NCBI GenBank assembly: GCA_046351595.1
Contig: JAXLYE010000002.1
Location: 310,001 to 374,000, forward strand
From: JAXLYE01 sp046351595
Lineage (GTDB): Bacteria; Myxococcota_A; Polyangia; Palsa-1104; JAEUJZ01
DNA: 64,000 nt
Direction of reading: 5' to 3'
The notes beneath the pieces are model-generated. The model was not told where the DNA came from. It made no database searches and worked only from the letters and a program-made list of their open reading frames with translations. Of this stretch, positions 36,788 through 45,055 are shown piece by piece. Numbering within the stretch: position 1 is the first letter of the stretch; the number at the start of each line of letters is the position of its first letter. The position numbers were made by a program, and so were the translations under genes.

Positions 36788-37402
36788 CTACGGCACCTGC
36801 ATCAGCTGCTGCAGCCGGTTGCCGAGGCGACGCAGCTCGTTGTCCTGCGCCTTGGGCACGCGGGCCAGCGGCTCGCAGGTGCCGGTGACGTCGGTCTCGG
36901 TCAGGGTGAAGGCGTTGATGGCGCAGCGCTGCGCCTCGACCGACAGCGTCACCTCGTGGCCGAACCGGCCGCGATCGAGCCTGGCGGTGAAGCGCCGCAC
37001 CACCGTCGTCTCCTTCTCTTGCAGCGGCTTGCCGCGGTGGCGGGTGTCGTCCCAGCGGCCCTGCACCAGGCCCTGCGCGCCGTCGACGTGCACCGGGATG
37101 TAGCCGCTGTCGCGCATCGCCGTGGCCAGGGCCTCGACGGGCTCGCGCGCCATCTGCGGCGTGGTGAAGACGAACGGCCGCTGCGGCGGCGGCCCGCAGC
37201 CGATCAGCACACCGCCCAGGACACCGCCCAGCGCACCTCCGAGCACACCGCCAGCGAAGGCCGATGCCAGCCAGCGGCGCCGACGGGCCGGCCCGGTCCC
37301 GAGCGCAGCTCCGCCGCTCAAGGACGGGGCGCCCGCAGACGCGGCGGGCAGGGACGAGGAAGCAGATCGGGACGCCGGGTCCAACTCCACAGACAGTGAC
37401 AA
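36788..37402 (-). CDS. Lipoprotein of unknown function with TTG start
   Basis: A 204-residue protein. The start codon TTG 37402 is chosen because GGAGGTGA lies at the right distance. An internal GTG has poorer spacing. A basic cluster (RRRRWLASAF) is followed by a Gly/Val-rich helix made of near-repeats (GGVLGG three times) that ends in LIGC, a lipobox near residue 69. The mature domain (about 80-200) shows strands FVFTTPQMAREPVEAL, VHVDGAQGLVQGRW and VTLSVEAQRCAINAFT. Two Cys residues could form a disulfide. The function is unknown. Confidence 0.72.
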   Translation of the reverse strand: MSLSVELDPASRSASSSLPAASAGAPSLSGGAALGTGPARRRRWLASAFAGGVLGGALGGVLGGVLIGCGPPPQRPFVFTTPQMAREPVEALATAMRDSGYIPVHVDGAQGLVQGRWDDTRHRGKPLQEKETTVVRRFTARLDRGRFGHEVTLSVEAQRCAINAFTLTETDVTGTCEPLARVPKAQDNELRRLGNRLQQLMQVP

Positions 37403-37675
37403 ACTTCACCTCCGCTTGAGCTCGGGGACACGCGGAAACGCTGCGCGCTGTAGCCTCTTACGATTCTGTCGCGGGCCGGGAAAAATCAAGGCTCTGAAGG
37501 GGCGACATAGGACGTATGATCGCTGCCAATTTCCTGCACAGGTGTGATGCGCTCGGGGCCGGGGTGGGGGCAAGGCTCGCCGGAGTAGGCGGCGGGAGGC
37601 GGCGGGAGGCGTGACAACGGGCCAGCTCGCCCGCCCGCTTCGAGCGTTACACCGCGCAAGTCTCGAGGTCCCTGC

Positions 37676-40600
37676 ATGCCAACGCTGAAACCGCCCTGCT
37701 CTGCTGATCCGGCTCGTGCTCCTCTTTCTGTCCACGCTCCCGACGCAAGACACGCGCGGCCGCCACGGAGCGGACGGCGCCGGCTGCCCGCGGCCCTCTT
37801 CGGGCTCCTGGTCGGGGCGCTGGGCGTGCTCTCGCTGTTCGACGCCGTCGGGCCGGGCGCGAAGGCCGACGTGCCGCCGGGGCCGTGGCGCCGGCCGCCG
37901 GGACCGACCCCGCGCATCATCTGGACGCCGGTGAAGCCGATCGAGCCCGAGCTCGTGCTGGCGCGGCCGCCGAGCGCGCCGCCGATGTCGCTGACCTCGT
38001 CGGACGGTGCCGGGCTGCAGCTGGTGTCGCTGTCGGCGCGCGCCGTCGTCGAGGATCCGCTGACCTTCACCGAGCTGCGCCTGACCTTCAAGAACCCGCA
38101 GCCGCGGACGCTGGAGGGCCAGTTCGAGATCACGCTGCCGCCGCGCGCCGCGATCAGCCGCTTCGCGATGCGCCAGGGCGAGCACTGGCAGGAGGGCGAG
38201 GTCGTCGAGCTGCAGGCGGCGCGCCAGGCGTACGAGGACTTTTTGCACCGCCGGCAGGACCCGGCGCTCCTGGAGAAGCAGGCGGGCAACCAGTTCCGCG
38301 CCCGCGTCTTCCCGATCCCGCCCTCGGGTGAGAAGGAGCTGATCATCAGCTACTCGGCCGAGCGCGTGCGCGACAGCGAGCCGTACCGCATCTACCTGCG
38401 CGGCCTGCCCAAGCTCGAGCGGCTGGACATCCGCGCCCTCGTCGCCCGCGACGTCGGCGGTGGTGTGCAGTCGTCGCTCGGCGGCGTGTCGCTGGTGCAC
38501 CAGACCGTGGCGGTGCAGAAGAACGCCTGGACTCCGGACAACGACTTCGAGGTCGCGGTGCCGGTGCCCCAGGTTTCTCAGGCGGGCAAGGGCAGCGCCG
38601 TCGGGCTGCGCCACCAGAACCTGGTGCTGGCGCGCATCTCGCCGACGGAGCTCGTCACCGCCAGCCAGACCGATCCGCTGGACAGCCTGCTCGTGCTGTT
38701 CGACACGAGCGCGTCGCGGGCGCTGGGCTTTGGTGCGCAGGTCGGCGCGCTCGGCGAGCTCGTCGCGGCGCTCAAGCAGCAGGCCGGGCCGGCGCTGCCG
38801 CTGCGCGTGCTCGCCTTCGATCAGGACGTCGAGGAGATCTTCTCGGGCAGTGCCGGCGACTTCGGCAAGGCGCAGCTCGACAAGCTCGCGCAGCGGCAGG
38901 CCCTCGGCGCCTCGGACCTCGGGCGGGCGCTCTCCGCCGCCGCGCAGAAGGGCGGCTCGTACCACCGCGCGCTGCTCATCACCGACGGCGTCGTCACCGC
39001 CGGGCAGGCCGAGGCGACCGAGCTCAAGCCGCTGGTGCAGGCGCTCGGCGGCTTCGGCGTGCGGCGGCTCGACGTCGTCGCTTTCGGCGGCATCCGCGAC
39101 GACGGCCTGCTCGGCAAGCTGACCAGCGCCGGGCTGCCCTCGGACGGCCTGGTGCTCGAGGGCGAGATGGGGGCGGCGGCGCTGGTGCGCAAGATCGAGC
39201 GCGGCGTGCACTCGGGCATCGCGGTGAGCGTGCCCGGCAGCCAGTGGGTGTGGCCGCTGACGCTCGACGCCATGCAGCCCGGCGACCAGGCGCTGGTCTA
39301 CGCCGACCTGCCCGCGGACAAGCCGTTCGAGGTGGTGCTGACCGACCGGCAGCAGCGGCAGCAGCGGGTGCCGGTGACCACCGTCGAGGTGGCGCGGCCG
39401 CTGCTCGAGCGGTCGTGGATCGGCGCGCGCATCCAGCGCCTGTCGCACCAGCGCGACACCGTCGCGGCCAGCGACCCGGATCTGCGCTCGGCGCTGGTGC
39501 ACCAGATCGTCGACATCTCCACCAAGCACCGCGTGCTCTCGGACTACACCGCGCTGCTCATCCTGGAAACCGAGCAGGACTACGCGCGCTTCCGCATCGA
39601 CCGGCGCGCGCTCAGCGACATCCTGACCGTCGGTGTCGACGGCATCGACGTGATCGCGCGGCGCGGCAAGGAGCCGCAGGGCCTGATCACGCCGATGCGC
39701 CAGGAGGTGCTGCGCGCGCTCGACGGCCAGGGCGCTCCCGCACCGGAGAAGCCGGCGGATGCCTCGCCGCGCGCCAGCAGCCGGCCGCCGCGCCCGTCTG
39801 GTCCGGGAGGCGCACCGGCCGCCGGGGGGGCCGCGCCCGCGGCTCCGTCCCAGGCCCCGTCGCCGTCCGTGGCGATGAACCGCAGCCGCGGCGACCGCGA
39901 CATGGAGAAGGCCAAGAAGGACGAAGCCCGCAGCGGTGCTTCGGAGGGAGCGGCCATGAGCGCGCCGATGGCCCCGCCGCCGCCGCCGCCGCCGCCGCCG
40001 CGTGAGGTCGCCATGGACGCCAAGGTGGCGGCGCCGCGCTCCAGCATGCCGATGCCCAAGCCCGAGCCGATGCGCGCCGAGGAGTCGCAGCGCCGCATGT
40101 CGCCGCCGGCCGCGATCACGCGCCGGCCGCCGCCGCCGCCGCACGGGGGCGTGCTCCAGCCCATCGAGCAGGAGCCGCGCGAGCCCGAGGTCGAGCCCTA
40201 CGAGGGCAAGCTGCGCGACGTGATGAACCTGCTCAAGGCGCGCAAGGCCAGCGAGGCGCTGCAGCTGGCACTGAAGTGGCGGGCCGCGGACGTCGGCGAC
40301 GTGCTGGCGCTCATCGCGCTCGGCGAGTCGTGGGAGGCGCTGGGCCAGAAGCGGCTGGCGGCGCGCGCCTACGGCTCGATCATCGACCTGTTCCCGGGGC
40401 GCGCGGACCTGCGGCGCTTCGCGGGGTCGCGCCTTCTGCGCCTGTTCAGCGACGGCGTGGCGCTGGCCGCCGACACCTTCGCCAAGGCGCGCGCGCAGCG
40501 CCCGGACCACCCCTCGAGCCACCGCATGCTGGCCTACGCGCTGCTGCGCCAGGGCAAGCTCGCCGAGGCGTTCGAGGCCATCCACCAGGGCGCCTCGCGC

Positions 40601-41125
40601 GACTACCCCGCGGGCCGCTTCGCCGGCGTCACGCAGGTGCTGCGCGAGGACGCGGGCCTCATCGCCGCGGCGTGGCTGCGCAAGGAGCCGCAGCGCCGGC
40701 AGCAGATCGAAGAGCGGCTGCGCGGCCTCGGCGCCCAGCTCGAGAGCGCGCCCTCGGTGCGCTTCATCCTGAGCTGGGAAACCGACGCCAACGACGTCGA
40801 CTTCCACATCTACGACGGGCGCGGCGGCCACGCCTCGTACCAGCAGCGGCAGCTGCCCTCGGGCGGCGAGCTGTACGCCGACGTCACCACCGGCTACGGG
40901 CCCGAGTGCTTCAACATCCCGCTGCCCGCCTCACAGCGCGCCTATCCCTACAAGCTCAAGGCGCACTACTACTCGCGCGGGCCCATGGGCTACGGCATGG
41001 GCGCCTTGCAGATCCTCGAGCACGACGGCAAGGGCGGCCTGCGCTTCAGCGACCGGCCGTTCGTCATCATGGCCGACCGCGCCTTCGTCGACCTCGGCGA
41101 GGTCCGCGGCCCGCTCAGCGAGTAG
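37676..41125 (+). CDS. VIT-VWA-TPR-DUF2135 surface protein
   Basis: A 1149-residue protein with an N-terminal basic region and a hydrophobic anchor (AALFGLLVGALGVLSLF, about 39-55). A VIT domain (about 95-235; LTFKNPQPRTLEGQFEITLP) is followed by a VWA domain with the metal site DTSAS near residue 340. A Pro-rich low-complexity linker (about 690-830) follows. TPR-like helices lie at about 845-1000. A C-terminal DUF2135 domain (FILSWETDANDVDFHIYD near 1028, then DVTTGYGPECFNI) ends the protein. VIT-VWA combinations resemble inter-alpha-trypsin-type complexes that bind matrices, and DUF2135 is beta-rich and calcium-protein-like. The 37403-37675 region upstream includes an AT-rich stretch that should hold the promoter. 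Signal cleavage is uncertain. Confidence 0.85.
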   Translation: MPTLKPPCSADPARAPLSVHAPDARHARPPRSGRRRLPAALFGLLVGALGVLSLFDAVGPGAKADVPPGPWRRPPGPTPRIIWTPVKPIEPELVLARPPSAPPMSLTSSDGAGLQLVSLSARAVVEDPLTFTELRLTFKNPQPRTLEGQFEITLPPRAAISRFAMRQGEHWQEGEVVELQAARQAYEDFLHRRQDPALLEKQAGNQFRARVFPIPPSGEKELIISYSAERVRDSEPYRIYLRGLPKLERLDIRALVARDVGGGVQSSLGGVSLVHQTVAVQKNAWTPDNDFEVAVPVPQVSQAGKGSAVGLRHQNLVLARISPTELVTASQTDPLDSLLVLFDTSASRALGFGAQVGALGELVAALKQQAGPALPLRVLAFDQDVEEIFSGSAGDFGKAQLDKLAQRQALGASDLGRALSAAAQKGGSYHRALLITDGVVTAGQAEATELKPLVQALGGFGVRRLDVVAFGGIRDDGLLGKLTSAGLPSDGLVLEGEMGAAALVRKIERGVHSGIAVSVPGSQWVWPLTLDAMQPGDQALVYADLPADKPFEVVLTDRQQRQQRVPVTTVEVARPLLERSWIGARIQRLSHQRDTVAASDPDLRSALVHQIVDISTKHRVLSDYTALLILETEQDYARFRIDRRALSDILTVGVDGIDVIARRGKEPQGLITPMRQEVLRALDGQGAPAPEKPADASPRASSRPPRPSGPGGAPAAGGAAPAAPSQAPSPSVAMNRSRGDRDMEKAKKDEARSGASEGAAMSAPMAPPPPPPPPPREVAMDAKVAAPRSSMPMPKPEPMRAEESQRRMSPPAAITRRPPPPPHGGVLQPIEQEPREPEVEPYEGKLRDVMNLLKARKASEALQLALKWRAADVGDVLALIALGESWEALGQKRLAARAYGSIIDLFPGRADLRRFAGSRLLRLFSDGVALAADTFAKARAQRPDHPSSHRMLAYALLRQGKLAEAFEAIHQGASRDYPAGRFAGVTQVLREDAGLIAAAWLRKEPQRRQQIEERLRGLGAQLESAPSVRFILSWETDANDVDFHIYDGRGGHASYQQRQLPSGGELYADVTTGYGPECFNIPLPASQRAYPYKLKAHYYSRGPMGYGMGALQILEHDGKGGLRFSDRPFVIMADRAFVDLGEVRGPLSE

Positions 41126-41134
41126 GCGCGGCGG

Positions 41135-42550
41135 CTACGGCAGGCGGCGGCCGGTCTTGGCGTCGGCGCCGCCGGCGAGGCTGTCGCGCGCCAGGGCGTA
41201 GCCAGGATCGAGCTGGAGCGCCCGTCGCCAGCAGCGGGTGGCCTCGCGTCGGCGGCCCGCCGCCTGGTAGGCCAGCCCGAGGTTGCCCCAGCTCGGCACG
41301 TGCCGCGGGACGCGCGCAAGCACGGCGCGGAAGCCCGCGATCGCGTCGTCGGGACGGCCGTCGCGCAGCGCCCGGTAGGCGACCTCGAAGCCGTCCTCGG
41401 CCTGCAGCACCTCGTCGAGCGGCAGGCCGGGGTAGCGGGCGGCGGCGCTGCGCTCGTAGCTGGCCAGCTGCTCGCGGGCGGCGGCCTGGCGGCGCTCGGC
41501 GCCCGGCGCCACGTCGGTGCCGGACAGGTAGCGCACGAGGCTGCGGTAGCACGACCCCGGCTGCTCGGCCAGGCCCTCGGCGGTGGCCAGGTTGAAGTGG
41601 TGGACCGCGACGCCCGGCTCGAGCGCGGCGGCGTGGCCCAGCGGCACAAGCGCCTCGTCGGGACGGTCGAGCCGCAGGCAGCACAGCCCGAGCGCGCTCT
41701 GGACCTCGGGGCGGTCGCCGTGGGCGCGGGCCAGCCCGACGAGCCGGCGGTGCGCCTCGGAGACGCGGCCCTCCTGCAGCAGCGTCAGCGCCCGCTCGAG
41801 CTGCGAGCCGACGAGATCCGCGGAGCCGCGGCGCGGCGGGCGCCCGGCCTCGGGCGGCATCGCCCCAGAAAGGACCGGGTGGTCGCTGAGCACGGCGGGC
41901 CGGGTGAAGGCAAGCAGCGTCGGGGCGAGCTCGCGCGGCGTGCGCGGGTCCAAGACCAGCGCCGACAAAAGCGGCTGCGCCGCCGGCCCGCCGTGGCGGA
42001 TGACCTCGTCGACGAAGCCGAGCAGCTCGGCGCGCGGCACCTGCGTCAGGATGAGCTCCACCGCCTCGCTGACCTCGCCGTCGGACTGCAGGCCGCGGAG
42101 CAGCTCGCGCACCGACTCGCGCAGCAGCGCCTCGGGATCCTGCAGCACGATGTCCGTCGACAGCGGCGCCGCGAGGTCGGCCTGCAGCGACAGGACGCGC
42201 GACTTGACCCGGTCGCTCGGGCGCCGGTCTGCGAGCAGCGCGTCGAGGCGGCGGAGGATCTGCGGCCGCAGCGCGGTGAGCGCCTTGTCGCCGAGCAGCC
42301 CCTGCGCCCACGCCGCCGCCGGCTCGCTGTCGCCGGTGAGCGCCCGCAGCAGCGTCGGCAGCACCGCCGGACCGCTCTTGTGCAGGCGGCGCAAGAGGCG
42401 CAGCCGCTCGGCCCCGCGCGGCGCCTGACCGTGCGCCGCCTGCCGCACCGACTCCGCCAGCGCCTGCAGCGTCGCCAGCGAGGTCGAAGGTCCCGTCGGT
42501 GGCTGCTCTTGCTCCAGGTTCGGCAGACGGTGCGGCGTGGCGGTCGGCAT
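41135..42550 (-). CDS. TPR protein with HEAT-like N-terminus
   Basis: A 471-residue helical protein without a signal peptide. The N-terminal 270 residues are consecutive Leu/Ala/Arg-rich helix pairs (LRLLRRLHKSGPAVLPTLL, LLGDKALTALRPQILRRL) resembling HEAT/ARM repeats. The rest contains TPR-like units (ALGLCCLRLDRPDEALVPLGHAAALEP, WGNLGLAYQAAGRRREATRCWRRAL). Such proteins act as scaffolds. A possible self-regulating promoter (TTGACA and a palindrome) lies about 50 bp upstream. No catalytic site is seen. It is convergent with the VIT-VWA gene, leaving 9 nt. Confidence 0.72.
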   Translation of the reverse strand: MPTATPHRLPNLEQEQPPTGPSTSLATLQALAESVRQAAHGQAPRGAERLRLLRRLHKSGPAVLPTLLRALTGDSEPAAAWAQGLLGDKALTALRPQILRRLDALLADRRPSDRVKSRVLSLQADLAAPLSTDIVLQDPEALLRESVRELLRGLQSDGEVSEAVELILTQVPRAELLGFVDEVIRHGGPAAQPLLSALVLDPRTPRELAPTLLAFTRPAVLSDHPVLSGAMPPEAGRPPRRGSADLVGSQLERALTLLQEGRVSEAHRRLVGLARAHGDRPEVQSALGLCCLRLDRPDEALVPLGHAAALEPGVAVHHFNLATAEGLAEQPGSCYRSLVRYLSGTDVAPGAERRQAAAREQLASYERSAAARYPGLPLDEVLQAEDGFEVAYRALRDGRPDDAIAGFRAVLARVPRHVPSWGNLGLAYQAAGRRREATRCWRRALQLDPGYALARDSLAGGADAKTGRRLP

Positions 42551-42595
42551 GCGGCGGCTCCCGAGTGCCGGAGGTTCCCCGGCGATTACGCGGGG

Positions 42596-42627
42596 CTACA
42601 TTGCATGTAGCGTCACTTCGTTGTCAA
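42596..42627 (-). promoter_or_regulatory. Promoter with overlapping palindromic operator (TPR gene)
   Basis: On the minus strand a perfect -35 TTGACA (42622-42627) is followed at 17-18 bp by a weak -10 overlapping the exact palindrome CTACAT-TGC-ATGTAG (42596-42610). It sits 46-77 bp before ATG 42550. A repressor binding the palindrome could block transcription. The remaining 42551-42965 gap has no gene. Confidence 0.5.
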
Positions 42628-42965
42628 TGGCGCGGCGCGACCCGTGGCCGACCGCAGCCGGCTGCGAGCGGACCGACCCTCGCTGACCCGAGCATCGGGC
42701 CACCCGCTGACACCGCGGCGCCTTCGTTCACCACGTCGGCGTCCGCTGGGCGTCCGTTTGGCGTCCGCTGGCGTCTGGGACGCCCGGCGTTGTTACGACG
42801 CCCGACTGACGGTCTCTGCAGCTTTCCGACGAAAAACCATCCGGCCCGCCCCGGCCCCGCTCGCCGACGAGGACCGCGCCCGCCCCGGTCAGGCCGCGGG
42901 CCTAATTTGTTGAAAGCATTGAAAAACTCGTACTACGTTCGGCGCTTGGAAGGAGGCCCGTGCTA

Positions 42966-44783
42966 ATGCCTGACCTACCTAGTCCCTTTCTTCTCGACGA
43001 CAGGCTTGCCGGCCGGTCGGGCCCGCGGCTGCGATCCCGTCGTGTCGGTCTATTTGCGGCGGTGGCCCTTGGCTGCCTGGGTCTGACCGGGCTGACCACC
43101 TGCGGGGGCAACCGCGGTGACGAGCAGATCCCGGACAACGAGGATCCGACCCAGGCGCACCTGGTATCGCTGACGCTGACCCCGAACAACGACGTGCTGC
43201 TGGTCGACCTGCGGACCGAGGCCAGCAAGATGTTCAAGGTGCGCGCGCTGTTCTCCGACGGCAGCAGCGCGGACTGGACGCGGCGCGTGAAGTGGCGGCT
43301 CGACAACCCCGCAGTCGGCAAGTTCTCGGGCGCGGTCTTCAAGAGCGCGATGCTCGACAAGAACAAGGTCGACTTCACCAAGGTCTTCGCCAACTTCAAC
43401 GACGGCGTCCGGGACCTCGCGGCCGTCGCCAACCTGACCGTGGTGTGGCTGCGCACGAGCGGCAACTCGCAGGACTTCTTCTTCAACCTGCCGTATAAGA
43501 TCGACCCGCAGACCAAGCCGCTGACCTTCTCGACCGAGGTGCAGTCGCTCGACGTCTTCTTCTCCGTCGACACCACCGGCTCGATGGGCGGCGAGATCAA
43601 CCAGCTGGCGCGCAGCCTGCAAAGCACGGTGATCCCGGGCGTCAAGGCGGCGGCGGCCAAGGACGCCTGGTTCGGCGTCGGCGCCGTCGACGACTGGCCT
43701 GCGGGCAGCTACGGCAGCCCGGGCTGCAACGGCGGCCCCGACGACCAGACGCACATCCTCCTGCAGCCCATGACCGACGACGTCATGAAGGCGCAGAACG
43801 GCGTGCAGCAGCTCCTGCGCGGCAGCTCGCCGCGCGGCTGCGGCTCCGACACGCCCGAGGGCCAGATGGAGGCGCTCTGGGAGGTCGCCACCGGCAACGG
43901 CAACATGAGCGCCGGCGCCAACGTCCCGGCCAACCACAAGGGCATCGGCGGCGTCGAGTTCCGCGACGGCGCGCTGCCGGTCGTGACGATGATCTCGGAC
44001 GCCTCGTTCCACAGCAAGCAGGACAAGGGCGAATTCGCCAACCGCACCTGCTTCGGCTCGCGTGTCGACTGGGGCTCGGACGTCGACCCGTTCGCGCACA
44101 CCCGCGAGGAGGTCGCGACGGCGCTGAACAAGATCTGCGCCAAGGTCGTCGGCATCTCGGCGCTGGTTTCGACCGAGGCCAACTGCATCGCCACCAAGGA
44201 CCTGACCTACTTCGCCAAGGAAACCGGCGCGCTGGTGCCGCCCGAGGCGTGGGACGTTCCGGCGCGGCCCGCCAACTGCGACCCGGGCAAGTGCTGCACC
44301 GGCCTGAAGGGCGCCAGCGAGGAGCCCGACATGAACGGCCTGTGCCCGCTGGTCTTCAAGATCACGCCCGACGGCACCGGTGTCGGTGATCAGGTGGTCG
44401 GCGGCATCTCGCAGCTCGCGCGCTTCGCCAGCTTCGACGTCGTCACCGACGTGGTCGGCGAGACCCAGGGCGAGAAGGGCGAGATGCTGCCGCCGATGAA
44501 GACGACGGCCGAGTTCATCAAGAACATCGTGCCGCTCGACGCGCTGCCGCCGCCGCCGCCGCCGTTCATCCCGCCGCCGGTGATGACCGACAAGGGCTTC
44601 AGCAAGGTGGTGCCCGGCAGCTTCGTTCGCTTCAACGTCACCGCGCACAACGAGATGGTCACCGAAACCTTCCAGCCGCAGGTCTTCCACGCCACCATCC
44701 GCGTGCGCGCCGGCGGCTGCGCCAACCTCGACTCGCGCGACGTCATCATCCTCGTCCCGCCGCGGCCGCCGACGCCAGGCTGA
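42966..44783 (+). CDS. VWA-domain lipoprotein (paralogue of the 1730-3643 gene)
   Basis: A 605-residue lipoprotein. ATG 42966 has AGGAGG 9 nt before it; an in-frame GTG at 42960 is too close. The lipobox Cys is about residue 46 (GLTTC). The order of domains mirrors the 1730-3643 protein: Ig-like sheet, VWA domain with FSVDTTGSM near residue 200 (complete D-x-T-x-S metal site), Cys-rich segment (GKCCTG) and C-terminal RDVIIL strand. The two share stretches such as GKCCTG and QVFHATI/QVFRATI, so they arose by duplication. A surface adhesion or complex-assembly role is inferred. A terminator hairpin follows 11 nt after the stop. Confidence 0.87.
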   Translation: MPDLPSPFLLDDRLAGRSGPRLRSRRVGLFAAVALGCLGLTGLTTCGGNRGDEQIPDNEDPTQAHLVSLTLTPNNDVLLVDLRTEASKMFKVRALFSDGSSADWTRRVKWRLDNPAVGKFSGAVFKSAMLDKNKVDFTKVFANFNDGVRDLAAVANLTVVWLRTSGNSQDFFFNLPYKIDPQTKPLTFSTEVQSLDVFFSVDTTGSMGGEINQLARSLQSTVIPGVKAAAAKDAWFGVGAVDDWPAGSYGSPGCNGGPDDQTHILLQPMTDDVMKAQNGVQQLLRGSSPRGCGSDTPEGQMEALWEVATGNGNMSAGANVPANHKGIGGVEFRDGALPVVTMISDASFHSKQDKGEFANRTCFGSRVDWGSDVDPFAHTREEVATALNKICAKVVGISALVSTEANCIATKDLTYFAKETGALVPPEAWDVPARPANCDPGKCCTGLKGASEEPDMNGLCPLVFKITPDGTGVGDQVVGGISQLARFASFDVVTDVVGETQGEKGEMLPPMKTTAEFIKNIVPLDALPPPPPPFIPPPVMTDKGFSKVVPGSFVRFNVTAHNEMVTETFQPQVFHATIRVRAGGCANLDSRDVIILVPPRPPTPG

Positions 44784-44794
44784 TCGGGGCTCTA

Positions 44795-44822
44795 CGACCC
44801 GGGTGCCTGCTCGCCCGGGTCG
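44795..44822 (+). terminator. Strong terminator hairpin after the second VWA gene
   Basis: CGACCCGGG (44795-44803) and CCCGGGTCG (44814-44822) form a perfect 9-bp stem with a 10-nt loop, starting 11 nt downstream of the stop codon. Confidence 0.7.
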
Positions 44823-44964
44823 CCTGATTGCCTGCCTGGTCAACGACCGCGCTGTTGCGCTCTCCGTTCTCTCTCGCCCTCTCCCCTGCCAGCCTACTCA
44901 ATAAAACCGGCTACCGGCACCTCGGCCGTCGCTGCCGCGGCCGCGGGGCCGTCTGCCTGTGCCA

Positions 44965-45055
44965 CGCGAATTTATCTCTATTTACCAATTCTTATTGGTT
45001 TTAACCTATTGTTATTTATTTGTTATGTCGATATCTATGTCGATAGCTTTGTATC
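44965..45055 (+). promoter_or_regulatory. AT-rich regulatory island upstream of the EndoQ-UvrD operon
   Basis: A 90-bp stretch that is mostly A/T stands out from the GC-rich surroundings. It holds an inverted repeat ACCAAT-TCTT-ATTGGT (44984-44999) and two direct copies of TATGTCGATA (45024-45033 and 45036-45045, spaced 12 bp). These directly precede ATG 45056 and probably overlap the promoter. An operator or leader for the nuclease gene is the natural reading. Confidence 0.6.

Noticed and set aside
37406..40831. Long open frame on the minus strand (over 1100 codons) opposite the VIT-VWA gene
   Set aside because: It is antisense to a gene with clear domains; in GC-rich DNA the complementary frame stays open by codon bias. 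Its residue composition (His/Arg/Gln/Leu-rich, no motifs) is that of a shadow.
42960..42962. GTG 42960 as the start of the second VWA gene
   Set aside because: Only 3 nt from AGGAGG; ATG 42966 has the normal 9-nt spacing.
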